Positions 52,812 through 62,231 of a stretch of DNA of 64,000 nucleotides are shown here, in pieces. Each line of letters begins with the position of its first letter. Position 1 is the first letter of the stretch. The position numbers and the translations under genes are program-made. Location of the stretch: positions 1,798,001 through 1,862,000 of the forward strand of contig NZ_CP061947.1 in assembly GCF_014838715.1 (NCBI RefSeq), in the 5' to 3' direction. The notes beneath the pieces were generated by a model. It was not told the DNA's origin. It ran no database searches and worked only from the letters and a program-made list of their open reading frames with translations. Source of the stretch: Algoriphagus sp. Y33 (lineage in GTDB: Bacteria; Bacteroidota; Bacteroidia; Cytophagales; Cyclobacteriaceae).

Positions 52812-54602
52812 TTAAAAGAGAAGATTGTAAACGATGTTTCCCTTTGTAGGCAAGAAAATTCCGGCATTGCCATTAGTTGTATGTGATACAGGAGCACCAT
52901 AAGCTGCTTCATCGTATTGTAGATAAACCCCCGTTTCCGGCAGTAAATAATAGCCTTTATTCACTTTTTGGATCTCAGTACCGGCAGCTACTTTGTAAAA
53001 ACCGTTGCCAATACCCGATACAGATCTGTTGATTCCTTTGCCGGATTCCAATACTTTGATTTCATCTTTTACAGACTTGCCCGAAAGTAAATAGGAGAAT
53101 ACAATGTCTTGAGAACCATCCATGAGCTGATATCCTTTGGTTCTAAACTCTTCTGAAACACTGTAGTCGTTTCCTACTGCATTAATTGCAGGGACGGTCA
53201 AATTAATTACTGCACCACGAGGTACTGAAACACCATTTCCACGGCTATTCCACATAGGAGTAGCGTTAAGAAATTCACCTCGCCACACTTGGATTAATGT
53301 CCCTGTTTCCATATCGTAGGCATAATTTACCCGTTCTTTGCCGGCAACTGAAACTACATGGCTCAGCCTTTTGAAATTTGGGATATCCCGGAAGCTACGA
53401 AGCACAGGTGTAGCATCAGCATCTACATAGATAGGATCTGTATCCTGATAAGCTCCTGCTTCAGAAACCAATAGATCTGTGTTTCTAAGACCCGGTCCGG
53501 AGATAGAAAAATTGAATCCATCCACAGACCAATTTCTGTTTTTGGAAGCAATGATCTGAATGGGATTGTCACCCGCTTTCAATTGTTTTTTAACCCGAAC
53601 TCCTCTCTCGGATAGGTTAGATACGGGCTCGTCGCCTAGAGCAAATCCTGAAAGCCCACCAGGAACCTGTAGTGTGATTAGGTATTCACCCGCTTCTGCC
53701 ACATTCAGGTTTGCGGTATACTTTGTCAAATTGACATCGGAGACAGACGCTGGAACTTCTTCGAAAGAAGCTACCTTTCCTTTTGCTACGGATGTTTTGC
53801 CTTCCAGCTCTTCCAGCCTGTTGAAAGAACCTTGGTACGTTTCATAACTCACATTGGATACGGTAGGAGTTTTTGCATTGAAAGGAGTGATCTCAATGTT
53901 TCTGAAAGCTACCGCTCCGTGATCACCTTGGATTCTAAGTGGGCCTTCTGCTACATCTTCACCGGTCATAGAGCCACGGGTAGGGCCGAAGACTTCTAGA
54001 TTTTCATGAATTGTGACATCGTTAAGCTTCACAGAAAGGAATCGTGCATTTTCGGTTTTGTTGCCTGAAGCATCAAATTTTGCAGCTTGGAAGGAGACTT
54101 CCAACTTCTGCCAAATGCCAGGCGCTTTTGAGACGTTTTGACGCGGAGCGTATCCTTGATAGCCTTTTTGTCCTTCCGGTTTGCTCTCATCCCAGCGCTG
54201 ATAGATTCCGCCATTATCACCGGGTTTGGTGGTGGTGGAAGTCCAACTGTCCAGAATTTGAATTTCATAATTTCCCTGAAGGTACACGCCGGAGTTTGAG
54301 CCCGGAGCCACCATAAATTCGAGGGAAAGATCCACATCTCCGAATTTATCGGTAGAGATGATATCAGTGCCCGGTTTCTTCTTGGAAGGAAGATTTGCCA
54401 TTACTCCCGATCCGTCTGCGGATTGAAGTTGGTTAGGAACTGTAGGGTCAGCCCAAACATTTCCTACTTCTGTCCAGCTACCTTTGTTATTGCTAAAGGA
54501 GTCCAGCGTGAGTTTGGATACGGTTTGGCCCTGTGCAGTCATCAATGGGGTGGCAACAGCCATGGCTATTCCCAACCCAAATAATCTGGGGTTCAAAAAC
54601 AT
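52812..54602 (-). CDS. Secreted DUF1080 protein (3-keto-disaccharide hydrolase-like)
   Basis: 596 residues. Signal peptide (MFLNPRLFGLGIAMAVATPLMTAQG). One DUF1080 domain (about 28-250, with VDLSLEFMVAPGSNSGVYLQGNYEIQILD and DGGIYQRWD-like GGIYQRWDES). A carbohydrate-binding-like beta-sandwich follows (about 270-370) and a unique C-terminal beta-rich region. The family includes hydrolases of 3-keto-glycosides. Located 18 bp upstream of the cytochrome gene and 276 bp after susD, where a terminator lies, so it may have its own promoter. Confidence 0.88.
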   Translation of the reverse strand: MFLNPRLFGLGIAMAVATPLMTAQGQTVSKLTLDSFSNNKGSWTEVGNVWADPTVPNQLQSADGSGVMANLPSKKKPGTDIISTDKFGDVDLSLEFMVAPGSNSGVYLQGNYEIQILDSWTSTTTKPGDNGGIYQRWDESKPEGQKGYQGYAPRQNVSKAPGIWQKLEVSFQAAKFDASGNKTENARFLSVKLNDVTIHENLEVFGPTRGSMTGEDVAEGPLRIQGDHGAVAFRNIEITPFNAKTPTVSNVSYETYQGSFNRLEELEGKTSVAKGKVASFEEVPASVSDVNLTKYTANLNVAEAGEYLITLQVPGGLSGFALGDEPVSNLSERGVRVKKQLKAGDNPIQIIASKNRNWSVDGFNFSISGPGLRNTDLLVSEAGAYQDTDPIYVDADATPVLRSFRDIPNFKRLSHVVSVAGKERVNYAYDMETGTLIQVWRGEFLNATPMWNSRGNGVSVPRGAVINLTVPAINAVGNDYSVSEEFRTKGYQLMDGSQDIVFSYLLSGKSVKDEIKVLESGKGINRSVSGIGNGFYKVAAGTEIQKVNKGYYLLPETGVYLQYDEAAYGAPVSHTTNGNAGIFLPTKGNIVYNLLF

Positions 54603-54832
54603 AGATTAATAGATAGTTTTGTTTACTTGATAATGAGGCACTATTGCTTCACCCTAATTGGATGAAGTGTATAAATAAGTTGGAAAAGGAGTTGATACCC
54701 AATTTTATTAATCCGAAAGATACACGATGGATCATTCTTTTTTTGGAATTTTTTAATGAAATGTGGCCCAAAGAAACTGAAGTAGAAAGGGGGTAGGCAT
54801 CAGGCAACTAATATTTTATAGTTGAAAAAATC

Positions 54833-54873
54833 AAAATCTCCTAGGTAATTGCTTTTAACAATCACCTAGGAGA
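54833..54873 (-). terminator. Rho-independent terminator after susD
   Basis: TCTCCTAGGT (54837-54846) and ACCTAGGAGA (54864-54873) are perfect 10-bp arms followed on the minus strand by TTTTGATTTTTTC. It ends 5 bp after the SusD stop codon. Confidence 0.9.
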
Positions 54874-54878
54874 GATTC

Positions 54879-56465
54879 TTAATTGGCGTATCCCGGATTT
54901 TGAGTTAAAGATGGATTTCTCTGTAACTCTTGTTCTGGTAAAGGAAACAACATATTTGCTTCCCTGATAGGACCATTGAAGTAATTAACTGAACCTACAG
55001 CATCGACGAAATTGATTTCACCGCTACCATTGTCAGTAGGTGCAGGCATTTTTCTGGTTCTCATCACATCAAACCAAATTGGGAATTCGAAAACAAGTTC
55101 TCTAACCCTTTCCTTCCACACTTCTTCCACAAACTCTTGAACTGATAAGCCGGCTAATTGACTTCTGATTTCAGTAGACTCTGTTTTCCACAATGCTCTT
55201 TCTCTTACTTGAGCCAGGTAATCAACAGCTTCAGAAGTAACGCCTTCAGATTGGGCAATTGCTTCCGCAGCTATCAATAATACATCTGCGTAGGAGTAAA
55301 TTACTTTGTCTTTGCTGGAAAGGGCAGAAGTATTAGCAGCTTCTTCATCTACCCACATGTAAGGTGAAGTGGCAAATTCTATCACTTCTCCGTTTTTAGT
55401 AATGGAAGAGTGGAAATACTGCTTTTCCTGAACTCTTAGATCATTTTCCCGGTCGTAAGAATTTAGTAAAGGTGGGGTTGGGCCGTAAGCATTGTTAGTA
55501 ATAGCAAATGCTAGTTGCGGAGCCATAGTCACCGGATAGCATATCGCCGGATATCCATTATTAGAGATGGTTTCATCAAACTCATAATAGTAAATATACT
55601 CTTGCGGAATACTTACGCTAGACTTCAATTTATTGTAGGCAGAACCTTCCGGTGCAAGTTCACCTTCAGCAGTCATGGTATGCTGTGCCAAGGAATGAAC
55701 GCCGGAATTAATAATTGCCCTGGCAACTTCAGCAGAGTTGGCATAATTATCTGCCCCAACAGCAGCTCCACTCATAGTCAGGTAAACTTCTGCAAGAATA
55801 GTTTGTGCTACGGTTTTGGAAATTCTACCTGAGTTATCCGACATAGCAACATTTGCCAAACCTGTGCCATCTATAGCTGCATTAAGATCTGCTGTGATCA
55901 ACTCATAGATCTGTGCCGCCGGAGTTCTTTCGAGAAATAGATTTTCAAGGCTCTCGTATGGCTCTGTGATCAAAGGCACATCGCCAAACATCCTTACCAG
56001 ATAATAATAATTCATGGCACGGAAAAACTTCGCTTCAGCCATGTATCTTTCTGCGTCCGTTTCGGATAGTCCCGGTGTCGTAGGAATATATTTGATGGCA
56101 TTGTTTGATCTCGAAATGCCGGCATAAATATCCGACCACATGGAGTTAAAATAATCAGAAAGGTTAAGTCCATCATAAGTCATCGTTTGACCTCTTTGCA
56201 CATGGAATTCCTGGCCTTTGTAATCATTGTCCACAAAACCGGAAAGATATGGACCGAACATCATTCGCGCTCCCGAATAGGTACCCGTTGTGTACATTTG
56301 CATAGCACCTCTTCTATACAGTGCGTTTACAGCATCTCTAGCATGCTCAGGTCTACTGAAATATTGATTAGATGCTACCTCGTCTCTTGGCTTTTCCTCT
56401 AAGAAGCTTTCGCATGAAGCAGTCGATAGCAATATCCCTAAATATAAAATATATGTCTTTTTCAT
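54879..56465 (-). CDS. RagB/SusD family nutrient-binding lipoprotein
   Basis: 528 residues; outer-leaflet glycan-binding partner of the SusC above it. Lipobox LLSTASC (Cys18) precedes the SusD start signature FLEEKPRDEVASNQYFSRPEHA. TPR-like helices (EAKFFRAMNYYYLVRMFGDVPLI) and the C-terminal FEFPIWFDVMRTRKM...LFPLPEQELQRNP block follow. Its ATG at 56465 is formed by the end of repeat unit 5, in the overlap ATGA. Confidence 0.94.
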   Translation of the reverse strand: MKKTYILYLGILLSTASCESFLEEKPRDEVASNQYFSRPEHARDAVNALYRRGAMQMYTTGTYSGARMMFGPYLSGFVDNDYKGQEFHVQRGQTMTYDGLNLSDYFNSMWSDIYAGISRSNNAIKYIPTTPGLSETDAERYMAEAKFFRAMNYYYLVRMFGDVPLITEPYESLENLFLERTPAAQIYELITADLNAAIDGTGLANVAMSDNSGRISKTVAQTILAEVYLTMSGAAVGADNYANSAEVARAIINSGVHSLAQHTMTAEGELAPEGSAYNKLKSSVSIPQEYIYYYEFDETISNNGYPAICYPVTMAPQLAFAITNNAYGPTPPLLNSYDRENDLRVQEKQYFHSSITKNGEVIEFATSPYMWVDEEAANTSALSSKDKVIYSYADVLLIAAEAIAQSEGVTSEAVDYLAQVRERALWKTESTEIRSQLAGLSVQEFVEEVWKERVRELVFEFPIWFDVMRTRKMPAPTDNGSGEINFVDAVGSVNYFNGPIREANMLFPLPEQELQRNPSLTQNPGYAN

Positions 56466-56578
56466 GTGTTTATAATTTGTTTTTCAATGGCCATTACCTG
56501 TCCCGAAAATCGGGATGGAATCTCGCTTGATAGATAATCATGCCACTGTGTGACACTCAGAACCGTGCTCGATTTCAT
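56460..56578 (-). repeat. Dispersed leader-like repeat, unit 5 (38-codon frame) between susC and susD
   Basis: Unit of the six-copy family filling the 126-bp susC-susD gap. It contains the hairpin CCCGAAAATCGGG. On the minus strand ATG at 56578, 13 bp past the susC stop, opens a 38-residue frame starting MKSSTVLSVT and ending VMAIEKQIINT, whose TGA overlaps the susD ATG (ATGA). So the unit could make a peptide translated in coupling with SusD. Confidence 0.65.
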
Positions 56579-56591
56579 TTGATTTAAAGGA

Positions 56592-59500
56592 TTAAAATTG
56601 AAGACTAACACCGACAGTGAACGTTCTTGGTCTAGGATATTGGAAGAAGAAAATATTCTGTCCCCACTGATTTCCTTCCCAAGAAGAAGCTTCAGGATCA
56701 TATCCTTTAAAGTCCTTAGAATTTATTAAGAACGCATTCTGGACATTAGCGTAGACTCTCAGTTTGCTAAGTCCGGAATTTCTTGCCATTATTTCGTTGA
56801 AGGTATAGCCAAGAGAAATCAGGTTTCCTCTGATATAAGATCCATCAGCTACCCAATGGCTATCCACCTCACTGTTTTGGCCTGAATAAGGACCGTTTCT
56901 GATTTGCTGAACCATCGTGTTTTGATTGTCCTCTGTCCATGCATCATACAGTACATCTTTCAGCCCACTGGCAAAACCGGTTCTATCCTGAGTGGAATGA
57001 AAGGATTGCTGAAGGATATCCACGCCTGCGACAAATTGTATGTCCAAAGTCAAATCAAAATTCTTATAGTAGAAGTTGTTTATAAAACTTCCTGTCCATT
57101 TTGGGAGGCCGTTTCCTATGATCTTTCTTTCTGCACTTCTTTTCGCTTCACCCGGTACCGCTCCGACTTCAGCAGCTTCTGCTATCTCGTCAGTACCCCA
57201 AGTACCCAATCTTTCAAATCCCCAGAAGGAGCTCAAAGGCTCTCCAACTCTTAAGATGGTTTGGCTACCGGACACCCAGTTAGGGCCGGGGAAGATGTCT
57301 TCGTTATTCTCACCAAGTTTCTCGATTTGGTTTTTATTGAAAGAGAAATTCAAATTAGACTCCCAGCTAAAGTCATTGGTTGTGATAGGAAATGCTTTTA
57401 CCAACACTTCAACACCCCTATTGGAAACAGATCCAATATTATCTCTTACGGCAGAGAATCCTGAAGAGGAAGGAACAGGTCTATCCAAAAGAAGATCCGT
57501 TGTCAACTTGTAGTAGTAATCAAAGCTAAATACCAATGCTCTATCCAATAAAGACAAGTCGAATCCAATGTCAAATTGTCTTGTTTTCTCCCATTCCAAA
57601 TCAGGATTAGGAAGTCTGTTCACATAACTAATTGGAGCTCTTGTCCCATTCAAAAGAGTTGTTTCTGATGAAAGAGTACCTAGCGATTGATAAGTAGGGA
57701 TTTCCGTGTTACCGGTAATACCAAAACTGGATCTTAATTTCAATTCATTGATCGTATTAGCCATTCCTTGCATAAATGGCTCATTGGAAAGTACATATCC
57801 CACGCCCACAGAAGGGAAAACGCCATATTTATTGTTGTCCCCAAATCTGGATGAACCGTCCACACGACCGGTGAAGGTCACGAGATACTTGCTTTTATAG
57901 CTATAATTACCTCTTACGAAATAAGAATTCATGCTCCATTCATCATAACCTGAATTAGGCGTTCCCGGCTGGCTAGCTGCCTGAATTCTATTGAAAGTAA
58001 ATGTATCATCAGAGAATCCTGTCGCAGAAACATTGAAGAATTCCTGGGTTCTCTTCTGCCAACTCAAACCGGCCATTGCATTAATAGAGTGGTCTCCAAA
58101 ATCCTTGGTATAGGTCAGGTAATTTTCCTGCTGCCAGTATAATGTATTGCTGTTCCCTAGGTAAGCATAACCGTTTGGAGAAGAGATATTGATCAGATCA
58201 GTTGGGCTGTAGATTTGCTCGTTGAAATCATTCTTGTCAAATCCTATCTGGGTACGCAGATCCAGTCCCGGAAGGATATGGAAAGTAGAATAGAAGTTAC
58301 CAAATAACTTGGTTCTTTTTCTCAGACGGTCTTGGGTCTTCAATACATGAACGGGGTTAGGAATTGCTTCCAATCCATATGCGTCTGAAACCATACCCGA
58401 ATTACTGTAGGTGCCATCAGGGAACTGTACCGGGAAGATAGCCGGCATTTCTATCATAGATCTTCTAGGCATTTGATGTCCGCCACTTTCCTCAAAGACG
58501 TTTTCTGTAGTGTTGTTTGCCAGCAAGTTGATTCCTACAGAAAGCCATTTTTTCGGCTGGGCATCATAGGCAAATTTACCATTGATACGCTTAAGGTAGT
58601 TGTTAAGCATAATCCCTTCCATATCGGCATAATTCAGAAATGCCCCAAAAGATGATTTTTCTGATTTGGACTGGAAAGACAATTGATGGTTATGGGAAAT
58701 TGCAGTACGGGTTGCTTCCTCTTGCCAATCTGTATCGTATAGAGGGTTTCCGTTCGCATCAAATAAATTCGGGTCATTTTTAGTAAATGCAGGAATCGGA
58801 GAATTTGGTCTGTACTTGCTATGGTTTGCATACCCCCGCTCCAACACTTCCATAAACTCTTCTGCATTCAAAAGGTCTAATTTCTTAGGAAGAACTCCGA
58901 TACTCACAAACCCATCATATCCGACGACTGAACCGACAGCTTTAGCACCTCTTCTGGTGCTGACCATGACTACGCCATTGGCACCTCTCGCTCCATAAAT
59001 AGCCGTAGAGGAAGCATCTTTCAACACTTCCATGCTTTCGATGTCATTTGGGTTTAGGAATTCTATGTTTTCCATGACCACACCATCTACTACATAAAGT
59101 GGCTGAGACGATGAATTGATTGTTCCAAGACCTCTGATAAGAACTCTTGGACTGGATGAAGGAGATCCTGAGTTAAGGAATACATTCACACCCGCTACTT
59201 TACCTTTTAGTCCTTGAAGAGCATTATTGATAGGCTGCTTCAGAAGTTCTTCGCCACCTACTACTCCCACTGAACCTGTCAAGTCCGACTTTTTTACTGT
59301 TCCGTATCCGACTACAACAACCTCGTCAAGATCTGTCTCATCCGAGTTCATAGTCAGATTGAACGTTTTCTGATCGCCCACAGGGATTTCAAGTGTGGAC
59401 ATGCCTATGAAACTCAAAACCAATACGGATTCCTCAGATTCGACGGTAAGCGTAAATTTACCATCCAAATCTGTGATTATCCCGTTGGATGTTCCCTTTT

Positions 59501-59969
59501 CGATAACCGATACACCCGGAAGTGGAGTATTGCTTTCATCTACCACTACCCCCGTTACGGTAATTGCCGCCGCTTCCTCGATGGTAACAGCAGTTTCCGG
59601 TACATATACCGCTCTCTTGCGTACTATGATATTTTGATTAATCTGCTTAAACTCCAGCCTGGTTTGTTTGGACATTTCTACCAAAGCATCAAAAACGTTT
59701 GTATTGATGTCCAGTTGTACTTTCGAAACGCCCTTGATCTCCTTGTTGGTATAAACAAAATTGAACCCTGTGGCTGCTTCCAACTGGGAGAAAGCCTCCT
59801 CAATTGTTACATTTTGTAATTGCATGCTCAAATAAACCTTATCCATTCTTTTGTCTTGGATTTTGCCATTGGCGGCAAAAAGAACAGTCATGGTAAGGCA
59901 CTGTACTAAGATTATTTGGAAAAATCTCTTAGACATGGTTAAAATGTGTAACCGTTTGTCATTTTTCAT
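56592..59969 (-). CDS. SusC/RagA-family TonB-linked outer membrane protein with STN domain
   Basis: 1125 residues. N-terminal signal region (a second start at 59936, MSKRFFQII, gives a tighter signal peptide), then an STN domain (about 50-115, VTIEEAFSQLEAATGFNFVYTNK). A CarboxypepD_reg-like domain (about 130-210) and plug with VVVVGYGTVKKSDLTGSVGVV and the DASSTAIYGARGANGVVMV motif follow, then a long barrel ending RPRTFTVGVSLQF. The STN domain normally contacts FecR, and a FecR/ECF pair lies directly upstream, so the receptor likely signals substrate binding. Confidence 0.95.
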   Translation of the reverse strand: MKNDKRLHILTMSKRFFQIILVQCLTMTVLFAANGKIQDKRMDKVYLSMQLQNVTIEEAFSQLEAATGFNFVYTNKEIKGVSKVQLDINTNVFDALVEMSKQTRLEFKQINQNIIVRKRAVYVPETAVTIEEAAAITVTGVVVDESNTPLPGVSVIEKGTSNGIITDLDGKFTLTVESEESVLVLSFIGMSTLEIPVGDQKTFNLTMNSDETDLDEVVVVGYGTVKKSDLTGSVGVVGGEELLKQPINNALQGLKGKVAGVNVFLNSGSPSSSPRVLIRGLGTINSSSQPLYVVDGVVMENIEFLNPNDIESMEVLKDASSTAIYGARGANGVVMVSTRRGAKAVGSVVGYDGFVSIGVLPKKLDLLNAEEFMEVLERGYANHSKYRPNSPIPAFTKNDPNLFDANGNPLYDTDWQEEATRTAISHNHQLSFQSKSEKSSFGAFLNYADMEGIMLNNYLKRINGKFAYDAQPKKWLSVGINLLANNTTENVFEESGGHQMPRRSMIEMPAIFPVQFPDGTYSNSGMVSDAYGLEAIPNPVHVLKTQDRLRKRTKLFGNFYSTFHILPGLDLRTQIGFDKNDFNEQIYSPTDLINISSPNGYAYLGNSNTLYWQQENYLTYTKDFGDHSINAMAGLSWQKRTQEFFNVSATGFSDDTFTFNRIQAASQPGTPNSGYDEWSMNSYFVRGNYSYKSKYLVTFTGRVDGSSRFGDNNKYGVFPSVGVGYVLSNEPFMQGMANTINELKLRSSFGITGNTEIPTYQSLGTLSSETTLLNGTRAPISYVNRLPNPDLEWEKTRQFDIGFDLSLLDRALVFSFDYYYKLTTDLLLDRPVPSSSGFSAVRDNIGSVSNRGVEVLVKAFPITTNDFSWESNLNFSFNKNQIEKLGENNEDIFPGPNWVSGSQTILRVGEPLSSFWGFERLGTWGTDEIAEAAEVGAVPGEAKRSAERKIIGNGLPKWTGSFINNFYYKNFDLTLDIQFVAGVDILQQSFHSTQDRTGFASGLKDVLYDAWTEDNQNTMVQQIRNGPYSGQNSEVDSHWVADGSYIRGNLISLGYTFNEIMARNSGLSKLRVYANVQNAFLINSKDFKGYDPEASSWEGNQWGQNIFFFQYPRPRTFTVGVSLQF

Positions 59970-60130
59970 AACTTTAAATTTGGTTTAAACTATTCTGTAT
60001 TGGTTTACTTTTTAAATTCCGAATACTTTTGACGAAGCATTCCGAAACCTCAGACTGGAGATGTTGACGCATCTTCAGTCATTTTTACATAATTTTTAAG
60101 CTGTTTTTTCTGCATAGAACTAAGAGGGGG

Positions 60131-61213
60131 TTATTGTTGAAAATTGATTTGAATGTCTTTGCCGTTTATGTCGTACTTGAATCGCGCGGTATAGCTCAAT
60201 CCTTCCAATATGTTATGTAGTGTTTCGTCCTTGAATTTGCCTGAAAGCGTCAAGTTTTGATCTCTGAAATTATTGAGGGAGATGCTTACGCCGAACCAGT
60301 TTTCTAGAACTTTAATCGCTTCAGGAAGAGGGGTTTTGTCGAAAATAATTGTCTTGTTGAGCCACGCCAGTATTTCTTCTTCGGCAAAGGACTCTTTCTC
60401 CCATGATCTGCTATGGGCCAAAGTGATCATCTGCTCTCCGGGGAGTAGCTGATCTGTAAAGTCCTGTACTTCGGTGGATTTTACTTCCACTTTACCCGAG
60501 ATCAATGAAATGACTATTTTCTCAGATGGATTTACACGAATATTAAAGCTGGTTCCCAAAGCTGTAGTAAGAATATCTTCGGTAATGACTATAAAAGGCT
60601 TGCTGGGGTCATGGGCAACTTCAAAATAAGCTTCGCCCTCCAGAAATACCTCCCGTGTATCTCCTGCAAAGTCCTGTGCGTACCGGATGCTGCTTCCTGC
60701 ATTGAGTGTCACCTTTGATCCATCGCTTAGCGTAAGAGAGGATTTTACACCCGGTTTTGTGCTGTATGTAAGCCAATTGGTCTCTGTTGATTCTTCCCGA
60801 TCAGGAAGTGAGTAATACAAGAAGCCCAGCAATACGGTTAGAAAAAACATCGCCGCAATCTTCAGTAAGGGGAAATTGAACCTGGTTTTGGACGAACTCC
60901 CAATATGCTTTCCGATAGTTGCTTGAGAGCCAATAGGAATCGGTATTGCTTCTTTTACTATTTCTGCTTGATTTCCCAGTTTGAATTCTATTTGCTTCCA
61001 AAGAGTTGATATTTCTTTCTCATCGAGGCTATAATCCGTCTTGGGGAGGTGAAGTACAATTTCGCGCGCTAACTGAATAGCGTTGATGCGCTCAGGATAT
61101 TGTTGGAGGTAGCGTTCCCATCTAAGATTTCTTTGTTTGTTTGGGAATAGTATCCAATTCCTGAAGTCAGAGTCCAAGACGAAATCTTCTACCGAAAAAT
61201 TTGAGTTATCCAT
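60131..61213 (-). CDS. FecR family anti-sigma factor
   Basis: 360 residues from ATG 61213 (MDNSNFSVEDFV); an ATG at 61228 adds five residues. An N-terminal cytoplasmic sigma-binding part (about 1-105), one TM helix (about 113-133, FPLLKIAAMFFLTVLLGFLYY), then the periplasmic FecR domain (YSTKPGVKSSLTLSDGSKVTLN...FLEGEAYFEVAHDPSKPF). A C-terminal DUF4974 segment ends the protein (ENWFGVSISLNNFRD...LSGKFKDETLHNIL). It relays the signal from SusC STN to the ECF sigma upstream. A LacI-type operator lies 93 bp before the start. Confidence 0.93.
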   Translation of the reverse strand: MDNSNFSVEDFVLDSDFRNWILFPNKQRNLRWERYLQQYPERINAIQLAREIVLHLPKTDYSLDEKEISTLWKQIEFKLGNQAEIVKEAIPIPIGSQATIGKHIGSSSKTRFNFPLLKIAAMFFLTVLLGFLYYSLPDREESTETNWLTYSTKPGVKSSLTLSDGSKVTLNAGSSIRYAQDFAGDTREVFLEGEAYFEVAHDPSKPFIVITEDILTTALGTSFNIRVNPSEKIVISLISGKVEVKSTEVQDFTDQLLPGEQMITLAHSRSWEKESFAEEEILAWLNKTIIFDKTPLPEAIKVLENWFGVSISLNNFRDQNLTLSGKFKDETLHNILEGLSYTARFKYDINGKDIQINFQQ

Positions 61214-61305
61214 AATGAGCCTTTTCACTACATTAAGGAGCGAAGCGGTAAAAGTTATCCTTCTAAATTTTAATAATTTTTAAGAATTACAGTTATTCTA
61301 AAAAA

Positions 61306-61325
61306 TTTCGCAATCGGTTGCGAAA
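61306..61325. promoter_or_regulatory. LacI-type operator before FecR
   Basis: TTTCGCAATCGGTTGCGAAA is a 20-bp near-palindrome (one central mismatch) with core AATCGGTT. It shares CGCAATCG.TTGCG with the sites at 2200 and 4035 and lies between the sigma and FecR genes. Confidence 0.6.
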
Positions 61326-61385
61326 TCGACAATGATAAGAGTGTAGATTTGTGGATTTCGAAAGGAGTATGTGGCCTCCTGTGTT

Positions 61386-61404
61386 TTAAACCTGTCAGGT
61401 TTAA
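61386..61404. repeat. TTAAACCTG hairpin after the sigma gene
   Basis: TTAAACCTG and CAGGTTTAA are perfect 9-bp arms around one base, directly beside the sigma factor stop (61406). Of REP-like type; may serve as terminator on the minus strand. Confidence 0.5.
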
Positions 61405-61405
61405 G

Positions 61406-61996
61406 TTACGCTACAAAGAAAAAAAGTACGATAATAGCCTTCTTCAGCGCATTGATTGCCTTCCAGGCCAGGGTATAGGTGGAGCGTATGTTGATGTCCA
61501 ATAGGTTGGAGGTTTCCTCGTAACTGAGCTTATCAAAAAATAAATGCTGGATTACTTCTTTCTGACGGAGGGGTAGGAGGTTCATGGCCCGTTTCATTTT
61601 GGAAGTAATCTCTATTTCTGTCTGTCGATTGACGATTTCATCTTCTATTGAAATAACGGGAGATTTCTCCAAATCTGTTAGCCAGTTTAGTTTTGAGCGT
61701 TTCAGATTTTTGCCAAGCTCTTTTTGTATTCTGTTGGAAAGAGACTTATACAAGTATTGCTTTACTATCACATCACTGCTGAGCTTGGCCCTATACTGCC
61801 ATAGATCTATAAAAATATCCTGTATAGCATCCTTGACAATGGTATCCTCTGCGTGGAGATTCATGCCGAAATTGTAAAGATCCTTGATAAATAGTTTATA
61901 GATAGCCTCTAGGGCGGTTTTATCACCTGAGCGAAGCTCATTCCACAATTGTGGGGCAGAAGGCTCATCTAATAAATACGTATTAGAAAAGGGCAA
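61406..61996 (-). CDS. ECF-type RNA polymerase sigma factor (FecI-like)
   Basis: 196 residues, starting with TTG at 61996 (no earlier ATG in a sensible context). Region 2: LYNFGMNLHAEDTIVKDAIQDIFIDLWQYRA; region 4: LPLRQKEVIQHLFFDKLSYEETSNLLDINIRSTYTLAWKA. The two are joined by the usual charged linker. In FecR/FecI loci this factor, when released, transcribes the susC operon. It is the first gene of the sigma-FecR-susC-susD-DUF1080-cytochrome series. Confidence 0.93.
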   Translation of the reverse strand: MPFSNTYLLDEPSAPQLWNELRSGDKTALEAIYKLFIKDLYNFGMNLHAEDTIVKDAIQDIFIDLWQYRAKLSSDVIVKQYLYKSLSNRIQKELGKNLKRSKLNWLTDLEKSPVISIEDEIVNRQTEIEITSKMKRAMNLLPLRQKEVIQHLFFDKLSYEETSNLLDINIRSTYTLAWKAINALKKAIIVLFFFVA

Positions 61997-62231
61997 TTTT
62001 ATAGTGGGTTAATTGAATTGAAACCACAATTAACAAATTTTATAAAACGCAAAAAACATTATAGTGACAAATGGTAGGCTAAAAACTTGGGAAAGAAGGG
62101 ATTTAAAGGTTAGAAAAATTAGTTTTTGAAAATATATTGACTGGAATAATAGCGTATCTCTCTTTCGTTTTCCAAAAAAATAGGTGAAGTATCTCTGGTT
62201 TATCTATTCATTTGGAGAATAGTTTAAACGC

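Noticed and set aside
59946..59960. Fourth LacI-like core (AACCGTTT) near the second susC start
   Set aside because: Flanks are not symmetric and the site lies inside the coding region if the 59969 start is right; probably chance.
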